This document shows, piece after piece, positions 1 to 4,928 of a stretch of 5,493 nt of DNA. Under the pieces are notes generated by a model, which saw only the letters and a list, made by a program, of their open reading frames with translations, had not been told where the DNA came from and did not search any database. Within the stretch, counting starts at the first letter, position 1, and each line of letters begins with the position of its first letter. This stretch comes from Candidatus Bipolaricaulis sp. Lineage in GTDB: Bacteria > Bipolaricaulota > Bipolaricaulia > Bipolaricaulales > Bipolaricaulaceae. Made by a program: the position numbers and the translations under genes. The stretch spans positions 1 through 5,493 of the forward strand of contig JAGUVP010000047.1 of NCBI GenBank assembly GCA_020062805.1. Direction: 5' to 3'.

Positions 1-1
1 C

Positions 2-580
2 GTGCTGTTCACCCATCGCGGCCTTTCCGGGCCGGCAGTCTTGAACCTGTCGCGCTACGTGCTTCCCGGGGATTCCGTTCGCGTGTCCCCTCTCGCCGGC
101 TCAGGCAGCATCGATCTCGCCGAGCAGCGCCTTACGGCCGAGATCGCGGCCCATGGCAAGCGGACGGTGGCAAACCTACTTCAGGGTCTGGGGTTGGCAG
201 CGTGCCTGTCCCGGGCGCTGCTCGCGGCGGTGGGCCTCGGTCCCGGGACGAAGGCGGCGGAACTCCCACGGGAGGCCCGCCATGCGCTGGCGTCGAGCCT
301 CGCCGCAGGGGGTGATGGAGGTCACCCGTTCCCCGTCAGCTCGCTCGGGGGCTGGAACGAGGCGATGGTCACCGCGGGCGGGGTGACCTTGGGCGAGGTG
401 GACCCGAAGACGATGGCGAGCCGGATCCTTCCAGGATTGTTCTTCGCCGGAGAGGTCCTCGATGTGGACGGGGACACGGGCGGCTACAACCTTCAGGCCG
501 CCTTCTCCACCGGCCGCCTCGCGGGAACGAGTGCTGCCGGGAAGGCTCGGAGCGAGGCTCGCCGACGGGTTACGCGTTGA
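2..580 (+). CDS. HI0933/BaiN-type FAD-dependent oxidoreductase, C-terminal half (5' end outside window)
   Basis: Partial gene: the reading frame is open from the left edge, so the N-terminal FAD-binding Rossmann part is missing and the 192 visible codons are the C-terminal half of a family usually about 400 residues long. Two family signatures are visible. FTHRGLSGPAVLNLSR lies at the start, as in the insert domain of HI0933-like flavoproteins. Near the end, TAGGVTLGEVDPKTM is followed by PGLFFAGEVLDVDGDTGGYN, the conserved C-terminal FAD-contacting segment. Family knowledge: these are cytoplasmic NAD(P)/FAD-dependent enzymes variously annotated as aminoacetone oxidase-like or BaiN; the substrate is usually unknown and cannot be read from this sequence. 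The last 15 residues are a basic, Arg/Ala-rich tail after the conserved domain. The gene ends in TGA and overlaps the convergent gene's stop by 11 bp. The family call is firm; the reaction is not. Confidence 0.93.
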   Translation: MLFTHRGLSGPAVLNLSRYVLPGDSVRVSPLAGSGSIDLAEQRLTAEIAAHGKRTVANLLQGLGLAACLSRALLAAVGLGPGTKAAELPREARHALASSLAAGGDGGHPFPVSSLGGWNEAMVTAGGVTLGEVDPKTMASRILPGLFFAGEVLDVDGDTGGYNLQAAFSTGRLAGTSAAGKARSEARRRVTR

Positions 581-998
581 GGTACGGCCGCAGAGGGGAG
601 AAGGCCCGCCGCGAGAAGCGGATCCGCACACCCGGTACAGAGCGAAAAGTCAGCCACGGCGCCACGCCGGGCCACCGTGCGGGGTGGACCTCGATCTCGT
701 TCCACGGGACGAAGAGTGGCAGGTGGAACGGGCGGAACATCCACATCGTCGCGAGGTACACCCCCGACGCGCTCACCCGGAGGTCAAGCGCCCCGCTGTA
801 GTTCGCCCACCCGATCTGGGCCGATGTGAACCTCACCCGCTCGCCCACGGAAGCGAACGGACCGGGGCTTCCGAACCGCCGGGCCATGCGCTGCCACCCA
901 CTGGCCCGGGACGCGATCCACGTTACGAAGGTCCAAATCACGACGAAGGAGAGAACGAACACCAGCGCGAACGTGGAGGGCGATTCGGTCGGATCCAT
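570..998 (-). CDS. Small membrane-anchored protein of unknown function
   Basis: A 142-residue protein read on the - strand from ATG at 998 (MDPTESPSTF). The frame can be extended to a TTG at 1034, but the ATG gives a clean N-terminus just ahead of the hydrophobic segment. No good Shine-Dalgarno is visible before either start, so the start is uncertain. Residues about 10-30 (FALVFVLSFVVIWTFVTWIA) form one transmembrane helix, followed by a positively charged RASGWQRMARRF stretch that suggests an N-out, C-in single-pass protein. The rest is a soluble, beta-rich domain with Trp/Pro-rich strands; GVYLATMWMFRPFHLPLFVPWNEIEV at about residues 86-111 resembles small uncharacterised bacterial proteins with a PH-like fold, from memory only. 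It ends TAA, convergent with and overlapping the flavoprotein gene. Codon use matches its neighbours, so it looks like a real gene. No function can be assigned. Confidence 0.75.
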   Translation of the reverse strand: MDPTESPSTFALVFVLSFVVIWTFVTWIASRASGWQRMARRFGSPGPFASVGERVRFTSAQIGWANYSGALDLRVSASGVYLATMWMFRPFHLPLFVPWNEIEVHPARWPGVAPWLTFRSVPGVRIRFSRRAFSPLRPYLNA

Positions 999-1175
999 GC
1001 GGGGTAGGGTAAGGCCGGGTGCAGGATGGTACAAGGAACCCCAAGGCCTCGATCACGGGTGGGCGATCCTCCGCATCTCCTTCACAGTCGGGACATGGGC
1101 CTTCCACCTTATACGGGCACAGTTCGCCTACCGCGCCGCCAGCCGGGCGGCGGAGGGACGCAAACAGGAGTGTGG
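999..1175. other. Divergent intergenic region between the small membrane protein and the lipoprotein/polyferredoxin operon
   Basis: About 177 bp that must hold promoters in both directions. A TATACG (1110-1115) is a possible -10 for the + strand operon, but no -35 hexamer sits at the right distance: TTCACA at 1081-1086 is 23 bp away. No convincing promoter is readable for the - strand. The + strand reading frame stays open through this region, but its translation is Arg/Pro/Gly-rich and does not resemble protein. A GC-rich hairpin occurs near the right end and is listed separately. Confidence 0.4.
1134..1152 (+). repeat. GC-rich hairpin ahead of the lipoprotein gene
   Basis: CGCCGCC and GGCGGCG form a perfect 7-bp all-G/C stem around the 5-nt loop AGCCG. 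It lies 13 nt before the AGGAG ribosome binding site of the following gene, so it would be in the 5' leader of the operon if transcription starts upstream. There is no U-run, so it is not a standard terminator. It may stabilise the mRNA or affect initiation; it may also be chance in GC-rich DNA. Confidence 0.4.
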
Positions 1176-1835
1176 GTGACGATGAAACCGAGAACGTGGG
1201 TGGTAGGGTTGCTGGTTGGGGCAGGGGTGGGCTTCGCCGCCCTCGGGTGTGAGTTCGTATTCAGCTTCAGCGCGATCAACGCGTCGGTCGGGACGTGGGG
1301 GGAGGTGGGAATCCGTGTGGTCAAGACCCACGCCAACTGCACCCTCCCCAACCCGTACGACTACCAGATCTCCGCGTCCGGCGCGCAGATCCTGGAGGAG
1401 ACCCCGTGGAAAGACGTTCAGCCGAATGTGATCGAGAAGTGGGTTCTCCTCTCGCTGGCCGAGGTGGGCGACGGGTACCTGAAGATCTCGAAGACGTGCA
1501 CCAAGGAGGGCTACGAGGAAGGAGTGCTTCCGATCCGGGTCACGGACCCGACCCCGGATGGCGCGTGGTCTCAGGCATGGAACGGAACCTACCCGTTCGA
1601 TTCCCCGGCAGAGCACGCCCTGGCCTCGGTTGTCGGGGATGCCACGGTGAACGAAGATGTGCTCTCCGTGGGCGGGATCAGCCTCGCCTTGCCGAACATT
1701 CCCCCCGCGCTCGCCGGGCGAACGCTCCCGGTGCGCCTCTACTACGTGACGGTGGATGGGAAGCCTTTCCCTCTCCTCATCGTCGGCGTGGGGCTGCTCT
1801 GGCGGTACGACCCCCTCCTCAAGGTTGAGGGGTAG
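1176..1835 (+). CDS. Exported, probably lipid-anchored protein of unknown function
   Basis: The start is GTG at 1176, 5 nt after AGGAG (1166-1170), giving 219 residues; the ATG two codons later (1182) is the alternative, with an 11-nt spacer. From that ATG, MKPR is followed by the hydrophobic stretch WVVGLLVGAGVGFAALGC, a signal peptide with a cysteine at residue 23. AALGC is a degenerate lipobox, so a lipoprotein is likely but not certain; the alternative is a cleaved or uncleaved Sec signal. The mature part is beta-strand-like and contains a THANC motif (Cys53) and a second cysteine (Cys106, KTCTKEG), which could form a disulfide or bind a metal. A C-terminal segment, SLALPNIPPALAGRTLPVRLYYVTVDGKPFP, looks like a compact beta domain. 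I do not recognise the family. The stop lies 8 bp before the polyferredoxin start, so the two are almost surely co-transcribed, and a role as extracytoplasmic partner or assembly factor of that protein is inferred. Confidence 0.82.
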   Translation: MTMKPRTWVVGLLVGAGVGFAALGCEFVFSFSAINASVGTWGEVGIRVVKTHANCTLPNPYDYQISASGAQILEETPWKDVQPNVIEKWVLLSLAEVGDGYLKISKTCTKEGYEEGVLPIRVTDPTPDGAWSQAWNGTYPFDSPAEHALASVVGDATVNEDVLSVGGISLALPNIPPALAGRTLPVRLYYVTVDGKPFPLLIVGVGLLWRYDPLLKVEG

Positions 1836-1843
1836 AGGGTCGC

Positions 1844-2776
1844 GTGCGCGTCGCTCTTCTAATCACGCTGGCCCTGCTCGTCATCGCGGGCGGGGCGATG
1901 GCCCAGTCGTTCGGAGGCGGGGGGTTCGGCGAGGAGTCCCAGTTCGGTCCGCCTTCCGAGCCTCGGGACTACGGTGCCCCACAGCCCGAGGCCGGGCAGC
2001 GGTTCTTCATCCACCGCCAGGAGGTCAAGCTGGCCCTCGTCGGGGCGTTCATGATCGGGGCGGGGATCCTCGCGTTCCTCGGCCGATCATGGCTGCGCAG
2101 GCTGTATCTCATCGCGGCGGTGGGCGTGCTCGGGTTCTACATGGGGGGTTTCCTCTGTCCCACCGCGGCCGTGCAGAACGTGTTTCTCAAAACGGGAACC
2201 GCGTACCTCCTCTTGTTCCTCGTCCCCGTGGTCGGTGCCCTTCTCATGGGCCGTCTGTTCTGCGGCTACGTGTGCCCGTTCGGCGCGCTGCAAGAGCTGA
2301 TCCACATCCGGAAGTGGGCGCTACGGATCCCGGACCGCGTGCGGAGGGCTCTGAGCTGGCTTCGATACGTCGTGCTCGCCTACCTCGTGGCTCGCGTGCT
2401 CGTCGTGCACACGGTCGCGTTCGAGGGGTTCTCCCCGTTCAAACCCCTGTTCGCGTGGGGAGGGACCCCGGCCGCGATCGTGTTCACCGCGGTGTTCGCG
2501 CTGCTGTCGGTCGTCCTGTTCCGCCCGTTCTGCCGCACGCTGTGCCCGTACGGGGCATTGCTCTCGATCCTATCGCGGTTCAGCCTGTTTCGGGTTGGGG
2601 CGGACGAGGGGTGCCGGAACTGCGGCCTGTGCACCCGGGTCTGCCTCGCCGGGGCGATGGAGGACGGGACGGTAGACGCCACGGAGTGCCTGCTGTGCGG
2701 CGCGTGTGTGGGCACGTGCGGGCCGACGGCCCTCAAACTGCGCCCGTTCTGGGCGCGAAGGCGAGCGGAGCGGTGA
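1844..2776 (+). CDS. NapH/CcoG-like membrane polyferredoxin (4Fe-4S binding protein)
   Basis: A 310-residue integral membrane iron-sulfur protein. The GTG start is supported by AGAGG (1834-1838), 5 nt upstream, which overlaps the stop of the preceding gene. Residues 1-20 are a signal-like hydrophobic segment ending AMAQ, followed by a Gly/Pro-rich linker (21-50). Further hydrophobic helices lie near 62-80, 86-103, 120-138, 172-190 and 208-226. Two CxxxCP motifs (Cys140/Cys144 in CGYVCPFGALQE, Cys230/Cys234 in CRTLCPYGALLS) are the hallmark of the NapH/NosR/PceC/CcoG group. The C-terminus carries two ferredoxin motifs of form CxxCxxCxxxC (Cys257, 260, 263, 267 and Cys282, 285, 288, 292). Family knowledge: such proteins pass electrons between the quinone pool or cytoplasmic donors and periplasmic partners. 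Both ferredoxin motifs lack the usual proline after the fourth cysteine (Leu268 and Gly293). The actual partner is unknown; the upstream exported protein is the obvious candidate. Confidence 0.93.
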   Translation: MRVALLITLALLVIAGGAMAQSFGGGGFGEESQFGPPSEPRDYGAPQPEAGQRFFIHRQEVKLALVGAFMIGAGILAFLGRSWLRRLYLIAAVGVLGFYMGGFLCPTAAVQNVFLKTGTAYLLLFLVPVVGALLMGRLFCGYVCPFGALQELIHIRKWALRIPDRVRRALSWLRYVVLAYLVARVLVVHTVAFEGFSPFKPLFAWGGTPAAIVFTAVFALLSVVLFRPFCRTLCPYGALLSILSRFSLFRVGADEGCRNCGLCTRVCLAGAMEDGTVDATECLLCGACVGTCGPTALKLRPFWARRRAER

Positions 2777-2856
2777 AGCGATGAGTAGAATCGGAGGACG
2801 GGGATCGCGCACCGGAGGATGCGACGCAGATCCGTAGAGCAAGGGGGGAGGTCGTG

Positions 2857-3222
2857 ATGGCACGAGTAGGGCACTTCGATATCATGTCCGAGCAGCCGGA
2901 GCAGACAATCCAGTTCTGCACGAAGGTCTTCGGCTGGAAGTTCGACAAGTGGGACGGGCCGACGGAGTACTGGCTCATCACCACTGGCGATCCGTCGCAG
3001 CCGGGCATCGACGGAGGGCTCGGGCGGGGGAAGCCGGTGGACCAGATCGTCCTCACGCTCACGCCGGTGAAGGTGGATCCTGTTTTGAAGGCGGCTCTGG
3101 CGGCTGGAGGAAAGGTGGCCCAGCCCAAAGGGGCGATCCCCGGAGTGGGGTGGTACGCCGCGATCCGCGGTCCGGATGGGAATCTGTTTGGCTTGATGGA
3201 GAGCGATCCAGCAGCCAGGTAA
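2857..3222 (+). CDS. VOC family protein (glyoxalase/bleomycin-resistance fold)
   Basis: A 121-residue protein. ATG at 2857 is chosen because GGGGGGAG (2843-2850) ends 6 nt before it; a GTG directly upstream (2854) would be too close. The N-terminus MARVGHFDIMSEQPEQTIQFCTKVFGWKFDKW is the typical first beta-alpha-beta unit of VOC proteins (strand, helix 'fYt.vFGW'). The end, AAIRGPDGNLFGLMES, is the standard last strands, with 'DPDGN.fGL.E' form. Candidate metal or substrate residues are His6 and Glu115. The length suits a single-module VOC protein that dimerises. Family knowledge: members include glyoxalase I, dioxygenases and resistance proteins, and many short ones of this type are uncharacterised, so no substrate is proposed. 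It lies 80 bp after the polyferredoxin on the same strand, so readthrough is possible, but it has its own strong Shine-Dalgarno and need not share function. Confidence 0.92.
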   Translation: MARVGHFDIMSEQPEQTIQFCTKVFGWKFDKWDGPTEYWLITTGDPSQPGIDGGLGRGKPVDQIVLTLTPVKVDPVLKAALAAGGKVAQPKGAIPGVGWYAAIRGPDGNLFGLMESDPAAR

Positions 3223-3248
3223 GAGAGGTTCCCTGTTCGAGAACTCCT

Positions 3249-3275
3249 GGTCCGCGGGGATAGCGCCCGCGGACC
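3249..3275 (+). terminator. Strong hairpin after the VOC gene, possible terminator
   Basis: GGTCCGCGGG (3249-3258) and CCCGCGGACC (3266-3275) form a perfect 10-bp stem with a 7-nt loop, 26 nt after the VOC stop codon. There is no T-run behind it on either strand, so it is not a classic intrinsic terminator. It may be a U-less terminator, an mRNA 3'-end stabiliser, or an intergenic palindromic repeat. Confidence 0.5.
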
Positions 3276-3378
3276 TCCTGCGTGTGCGCCGCGTGCAGGA
3301 GAGTTGGCGCACGCATCTCTGCTGTACACGACGTGAGTCCCGAAGGGCCACGTTCACCTCGGTGACGCCAAGAGGTGT

Positions 3379-3403
3379 AGCGTCGCAGCTTGTCTGCGAC
3401 GGC
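3379..3403 (+). repeat. REP-like palindrome, copy 1
   Basis: CGTCGCAG (3381-3388) and CTGCGACG (3394-3401) form a perfect 8-bp stem with the loop CTTGT. The flanks AGCG... and ...CGACGGC and the central GCTTGT match a second palindrome at 3447-3471 read on the opposite strand. The arrangement resembles a BIME built from two REP-type hairpins. Confidence 0.45.
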
Positions 3404-3446
3404 CTAACCCGAATCACCGATAACCGACGAACCGTAGAACCAAACT

Positions 3447-3471
3447 GCCGTCGGGCAACAAGCCCGCCGCT
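3447..3471 (-). repeat. REP-like palindrome, copy 2 (inverted relative to copy 1)
   Basis: Read on the - strand it starts AGCGGCGG, continues GCTTGT and ends CGACGGC. It shares the flanks and centre of copy 1, with compensating differences inside the stem. CGGGC (3452-3456) and GCCCG (3462-3466) pair around the loop AACAA. Confidence 0.42.
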
Positions 3472-3569
3472 CCGCCCCCTATGAACTTAGCACCTTGGAT
3501 ACTGGGAGCGGCGATGCTCTACGGTAGATCCACATCTCGCGCCGTAGCCCGAGGATCCACAGGCTTCCC

Positions 3570-4223
3570 TCAGGCGGTGGAACACGCCCCAGCGCGGGGG
3601 ACGAACGCGATCGCCCCCGCGGGGCAGCTGCTCACGCACAGCCCGCACCCGAAGCATCGCTCGCGATGAAGCGTGGGCAGCTCGGAGTCGTGAGTCCAGG
3701 CTTCAAATGGGCAACGCGTCACGCACAGGCCGCACCCGACACACTGCTCCAGAATATGCTCCGCGGCGTGCGACGACGCCACGATCGCGTCGTGGTAGTC
3801 GAACCGCTTCAGGGTGTTGAGAAACCCACAGCAGCACGAGCAGCACGAGCAGAAGAGCGTCACGTCCAGGCCGGGCTTCCGGTAAGCGAGGTGCACGAGC
3901 CCCGCCGCGTGCGAGGTCCGCAGGATCTCCAATGCTTCGTCTACGGTAACGCGTCGGAACCCTTGCCTCTCTTCCGCCGCTTGGGCGCTAGCATCGTTGA
4001 GGGTCAGACACACGTCCACCGGGGCATCGCAGCGTCGGTGCTTGGCCCGGCATTCGCACGGTCCAAGGGCGATCGAGTCCGCCTTGCGGAGGAGCGCCAC
4101 TGCCTCCTGGAAGTTGAGGACCACCTGGTCCATGGCGACTTCGACGTGGACGGGGATCGTCGTCGCGGTGTAGTGCCCCACCGCCTCAGCCACGTCCTGG
4201 GCACGATTGGCTTCACTGGTCAC
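3570..4223 (-). CDS. Cysteine-rich 4Fe-4S dicluster protein with a CSCCSCCCG motif
   Basis: A 217-residue soluble iron-sulfur protein. The GTG at 4223 is chosen because AGGAG (4232-4228 on the - strand) lies 4 nt before it; an upstream in-frame GTG at 4265 has no such site and would add 14 residues. The order is: an N-terminal region ending in IALGPCECR, with Cys56, Cys58, Cys65 and Cys72; a helical stretch (about 80-110); the block FCSCCSCCCGFL with six cysteines (125, 127, 128, 130, 131, 132); then two ferredoxin motifs CxxCxxCxxxCP (Cys161-171 and Cys190-200). Both ferredoxin motifs keep the proline. I recall similar uncharacterised 4Fe-4S proteins from anaerobes with CxCR and CNCCxCCCG blocks, so this is probably a known family without a known role; electron transfer or redox sensing is inferred. 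There are no membrane segments or signal peptide, so it should be cytoplasmic. It is divergent from the cupin gene. Confidence 0.9.
   Translation of the reverse strand: MTSEANRAQDVAEAVGHYTATTIPVHVEVAMDQVVLNFQEAVALLRKADSIALGPCECRAKHRRCDAPVDVCLTLNDASAQAAEERQGFRRVTVDEALEILRTSHAAGLVHLAYRKPGLDVTLFCSCCSCCCGFLNTLKRFDYHDAIVASSHAAEHILEQCVGCGLCVTRCPFEAWTHDSELPTLHRERCFGCGLCVSSCPAGAIAFVPRAGACSTA
3834..3851 (-). repeat. Tandem 9-bp repeat encoding Cys-Ser-Cys twice
   Basis: GCACGAGCA occurs twice in direct succession (3834-3842, 3843-3851 on the + strand). On the coding strand this reads TGC TCG TGC twice, giving residues 125-127 and 128-130 of the iron-sulfur protein. Confidence 0.8.
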
Positions 4224-4285
4224 GGCGCTCCTCTGATCGTGGGCGAGTGTAGCCGAATCGGCCACCCGGGTCGGTGCGGCACGTG

Positions 4286-4324
4286 TGGCTGAAAGTCAAC
4301 CACGCAATGGATGATCTTCAGCCA
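4286..4324. repeat. 39-nt imperfect hairpin in the divergent intergenic region
   Basis: TGGCTGAA (4286-4293) pairs perfectly with TTCAGCCA (4317-4324). Inside, TCA and CCA (4296-4302) pair with TGG and TGA (4308-4314) across an A-A mismatch, closing the loop CGCAA. The total is 14 Watson-Crick pairs plus a possible G-U. It lies 63 nt upstream of the iron-sulfur gene start and could be in its 5' leader or be a protein-binding site for either divergent promoter. Confidence 0.5.
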
Positions 4325-4330
4325 TAGGCC

Positions 4331-4353
4331 AGGAACTCAGTCCTGAGTTTCCT
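4331..4353. promoter_or_regulatory. Operator-like palindrome
   Basis: AACTCAG (4334-4340) and CTGAGTT (4343-4349) are perfect inverted arms around TC. They are extended by AGG at 4331-4333 and CCT at 4351-4353 with one unpaired T. The size and symmetry fit a dimeric repressor or activator site, and it lies between two divergent genes. No specific regulator can be named from the sequence. Confidence 0.45.
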
Positions 4354-4376
4354 AATCGGACGCACCGGGCGCGTGG

Positions 4377-4382
4377 GATAAT
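4377..4382 (+). promoter_or_regulatory. Possible -10 element for the cupin gene
   Basis: GATAAT matches five of six bases of the sigma-70 -10 consensus. It lies about 25 bp downstream of the operator-like palindrome and 130 bp before the cupin start. No -35 hexamer is visible at 16-18 bp, so the call is weak. Confidence 0.2.
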
Positions 4383-4445
4383 CCAGCGGGCTGTGCGTGG
4401 GTTGTTGAGGCTGCGGACCACGGTCCTTGCTCGGGGGATCGGGTG

Positions 4446-4481
4446 TTCTCCGCGTGGGAGAAGGCCCCGCGGGCCATTCTC
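4446..4481 (+). promoter_or_regulatory. Mutually exclusive hairpins in the cupin leader
   Basis: TTCTCC (4446-4451) can pair with GGAGAA (4457-4462). Alternatively GAGAAGGCCC (4458-4467) pairs with GGGCC (4471-4475) and TTCTC (4477-4481), a 10-bp stem with one bulged A and a CGC loop. The middle segment cannot be in both stems. The second stem ends 20 nt before the AAGGAGG ribosome binding site. A shorter hairpin, GGACC-AC-GGTCC (4415-4426), lies upstream. No known riboswitch class was recognised. Confidence 0.4.
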
Positions 4482-4512
4482 GCAAGGGCTGTTCGGGCAT
4501 GAAGGAGGCATG

Positions 4513-4827
4513 ATGGAGCACGCGAGGGTCGTGGAGTTGGCGGAACTGGTCGAGTACCAGGAGAGCGCGGTGGTCAGCCGGACGCTCATCAAGCGCGAGG
4601 TGGGCACGGTGACGCTGTTCGCGTTCGATGCTGGACAGGCCTTGAGTGAGCACACCGCTCCGTTCGATGCGCTCGTGCAGGTGCTGGAGGGAGAGGCGGA
4701 GGTGATCCTCGGGGGCACTCCGCACCGCCTGGGCGAAGGTCAGGCGGTCCTCATGCCGGCGCACGTCCCCCACGCGGTCAAGGCGCCGCAGCGCTTCAAG
4801 ATGCTCCTCGTGATGATCCGCGGCTGA
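4513..4827 (+). CDS. Small single-domain cupin protein
   Basis: A 104-residue protein. The ATG at 4513 lies 4 nt after AAGGAGG (4502-4508); the adjacent ATG at 4510 is only 1 nt away and less likely. CATG at 4498-4501 and 4509-4512 could place the ribosome binding site in a small hairpin loop. The protein has the typical cupin barrel: GQALSEHTAPFDALVQVLEGEAEV (41-64) is motif 1 and PAHVPHAVKAPQRFKMLLVMI (82-102) is motif 2. Candidate metal ligands are His47, Glu59, His84 and His87; motif 1 has HTA rather than HxH, as is usual, from memory, in the 'SEHTAPFDALV' group of short cupins. Members of this group are common in anaerobes and lack an assigned reaction; metal binding and a small-molecule or redox-related role are inference. 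It is divergent from the iron-sulfur gene and may share regulation with it. Confidence 0.92.
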   Translation: MEHARVVELAELVEYQESAVVSRTLIKREVGTVTLFAFDAGQALSEHTAPFDALVQVLEGEAEVILGGTPHRLGEGQAVLMPAHVPHAVKAPQRFKMLLVMIRG

Positions 4828-4889
4828 TTCGGCGATGACCAAACCACCCTGAGCGACTTCCCGGACACGGTATCCTTTGGGAGACGACG

Positions 4890-4928
4890 ATGATCGGCGG
4901 GCCGCGCATATCGGGGGAGTGCGGATGA
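4890..4928 (+). other. Possible 12-codon leader ORF overlapping the acyltransferase start
   Basis: ATG at 4890 begins MIGGPRISGECG and stops at TGA 4926-4928, which overlaps the ATG of the next gene as ATGA. GGGAG (4879-4883) lies 6 nt before it. The arrangement is that of translational coupling, but a frame this short easily arises by chance. Confidence 0.25.

Larger units (their letters stand above)
3223..3569. other. Gene-free stretch of about 350 bp with several hairpins
   Basis: No reading frame here has protein-like composition, and no tRNA or known RNA family was recognised. It holds a strong hairpin after the VOC gene (3249-3275), a looser one (3282-3314: GTGTGCGCC against GGCGCACGC with one G-U pair), a short palindrome TCACC-TC-GGTGA (about 3355-3366), and a pair of related palindromes in inverted orientation (3379-3403 and 3447-3471). 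The 43 bp between that pair (3404-3446) are A/C-rich and G-poor, unlike the coding DNA around. The right end, near 3519-3560, has a weak stem (CTACGG/CCGTAG) and a short direct repeat of GATCCACA (3527-3534, 3553-3560). Confidence 0.5.

Noticed and set aside
1756..2784. Long + strand frame over the polyferredoxin in another phase
   Set aside because: Extremely Arg/Gly/Pro-rich translation, while the overlapping frame has clear membrane helices and cysteine motifs.
2781..2837. 18-codon ORF (MSRIGGRGSRTGGCDADP) after the polyferredoxin
   Set aside because: The only purine-rich site is 10 nt away and there is no sign of conservation; likely chance.
3284..3314. GTGCGCC resembling a group II intron 5' end
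   Set aside because: No domain V, no reverse transcriptase and no intron 3' boundary nearby; the motif is simply one arm of a hairpin.
2380..3417. Long - strand reading frame across the polyferredoxin end and the VOC gene
   Set aside because: It is antisense to two well-supported genes, Arg/Pro/Ser-rich and unlike any protein family; it is a GC-rich shadow frame.
3402..3456. GCCTAAC resembling an integron attC core site
   Set aside because: No matching GTTRRRY partner at a suitable distance and no attC-like folding.
3284..3484. 66-codon + strand frame in the gene-free stretch
   Set aside because: No ribosome binding site, odd composition, and it runs through the palindromic repeats.
3548..3574. 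Weak stem CCTGAGG/CCTCGGG at the end of the iron-sulfur gene as a terminator
   Set aside because: Seven pairs including one G-U, a 13-nt loop, no T-run, and it overlaps the stop codon; too weak to list.
3666..4292. + strand frame opposite the iron-sulfur protein
   Set aside because: The - strand frame has two perfect ferredoxin motifs and a good ribosome binding site; this frame has no recognisable domain.
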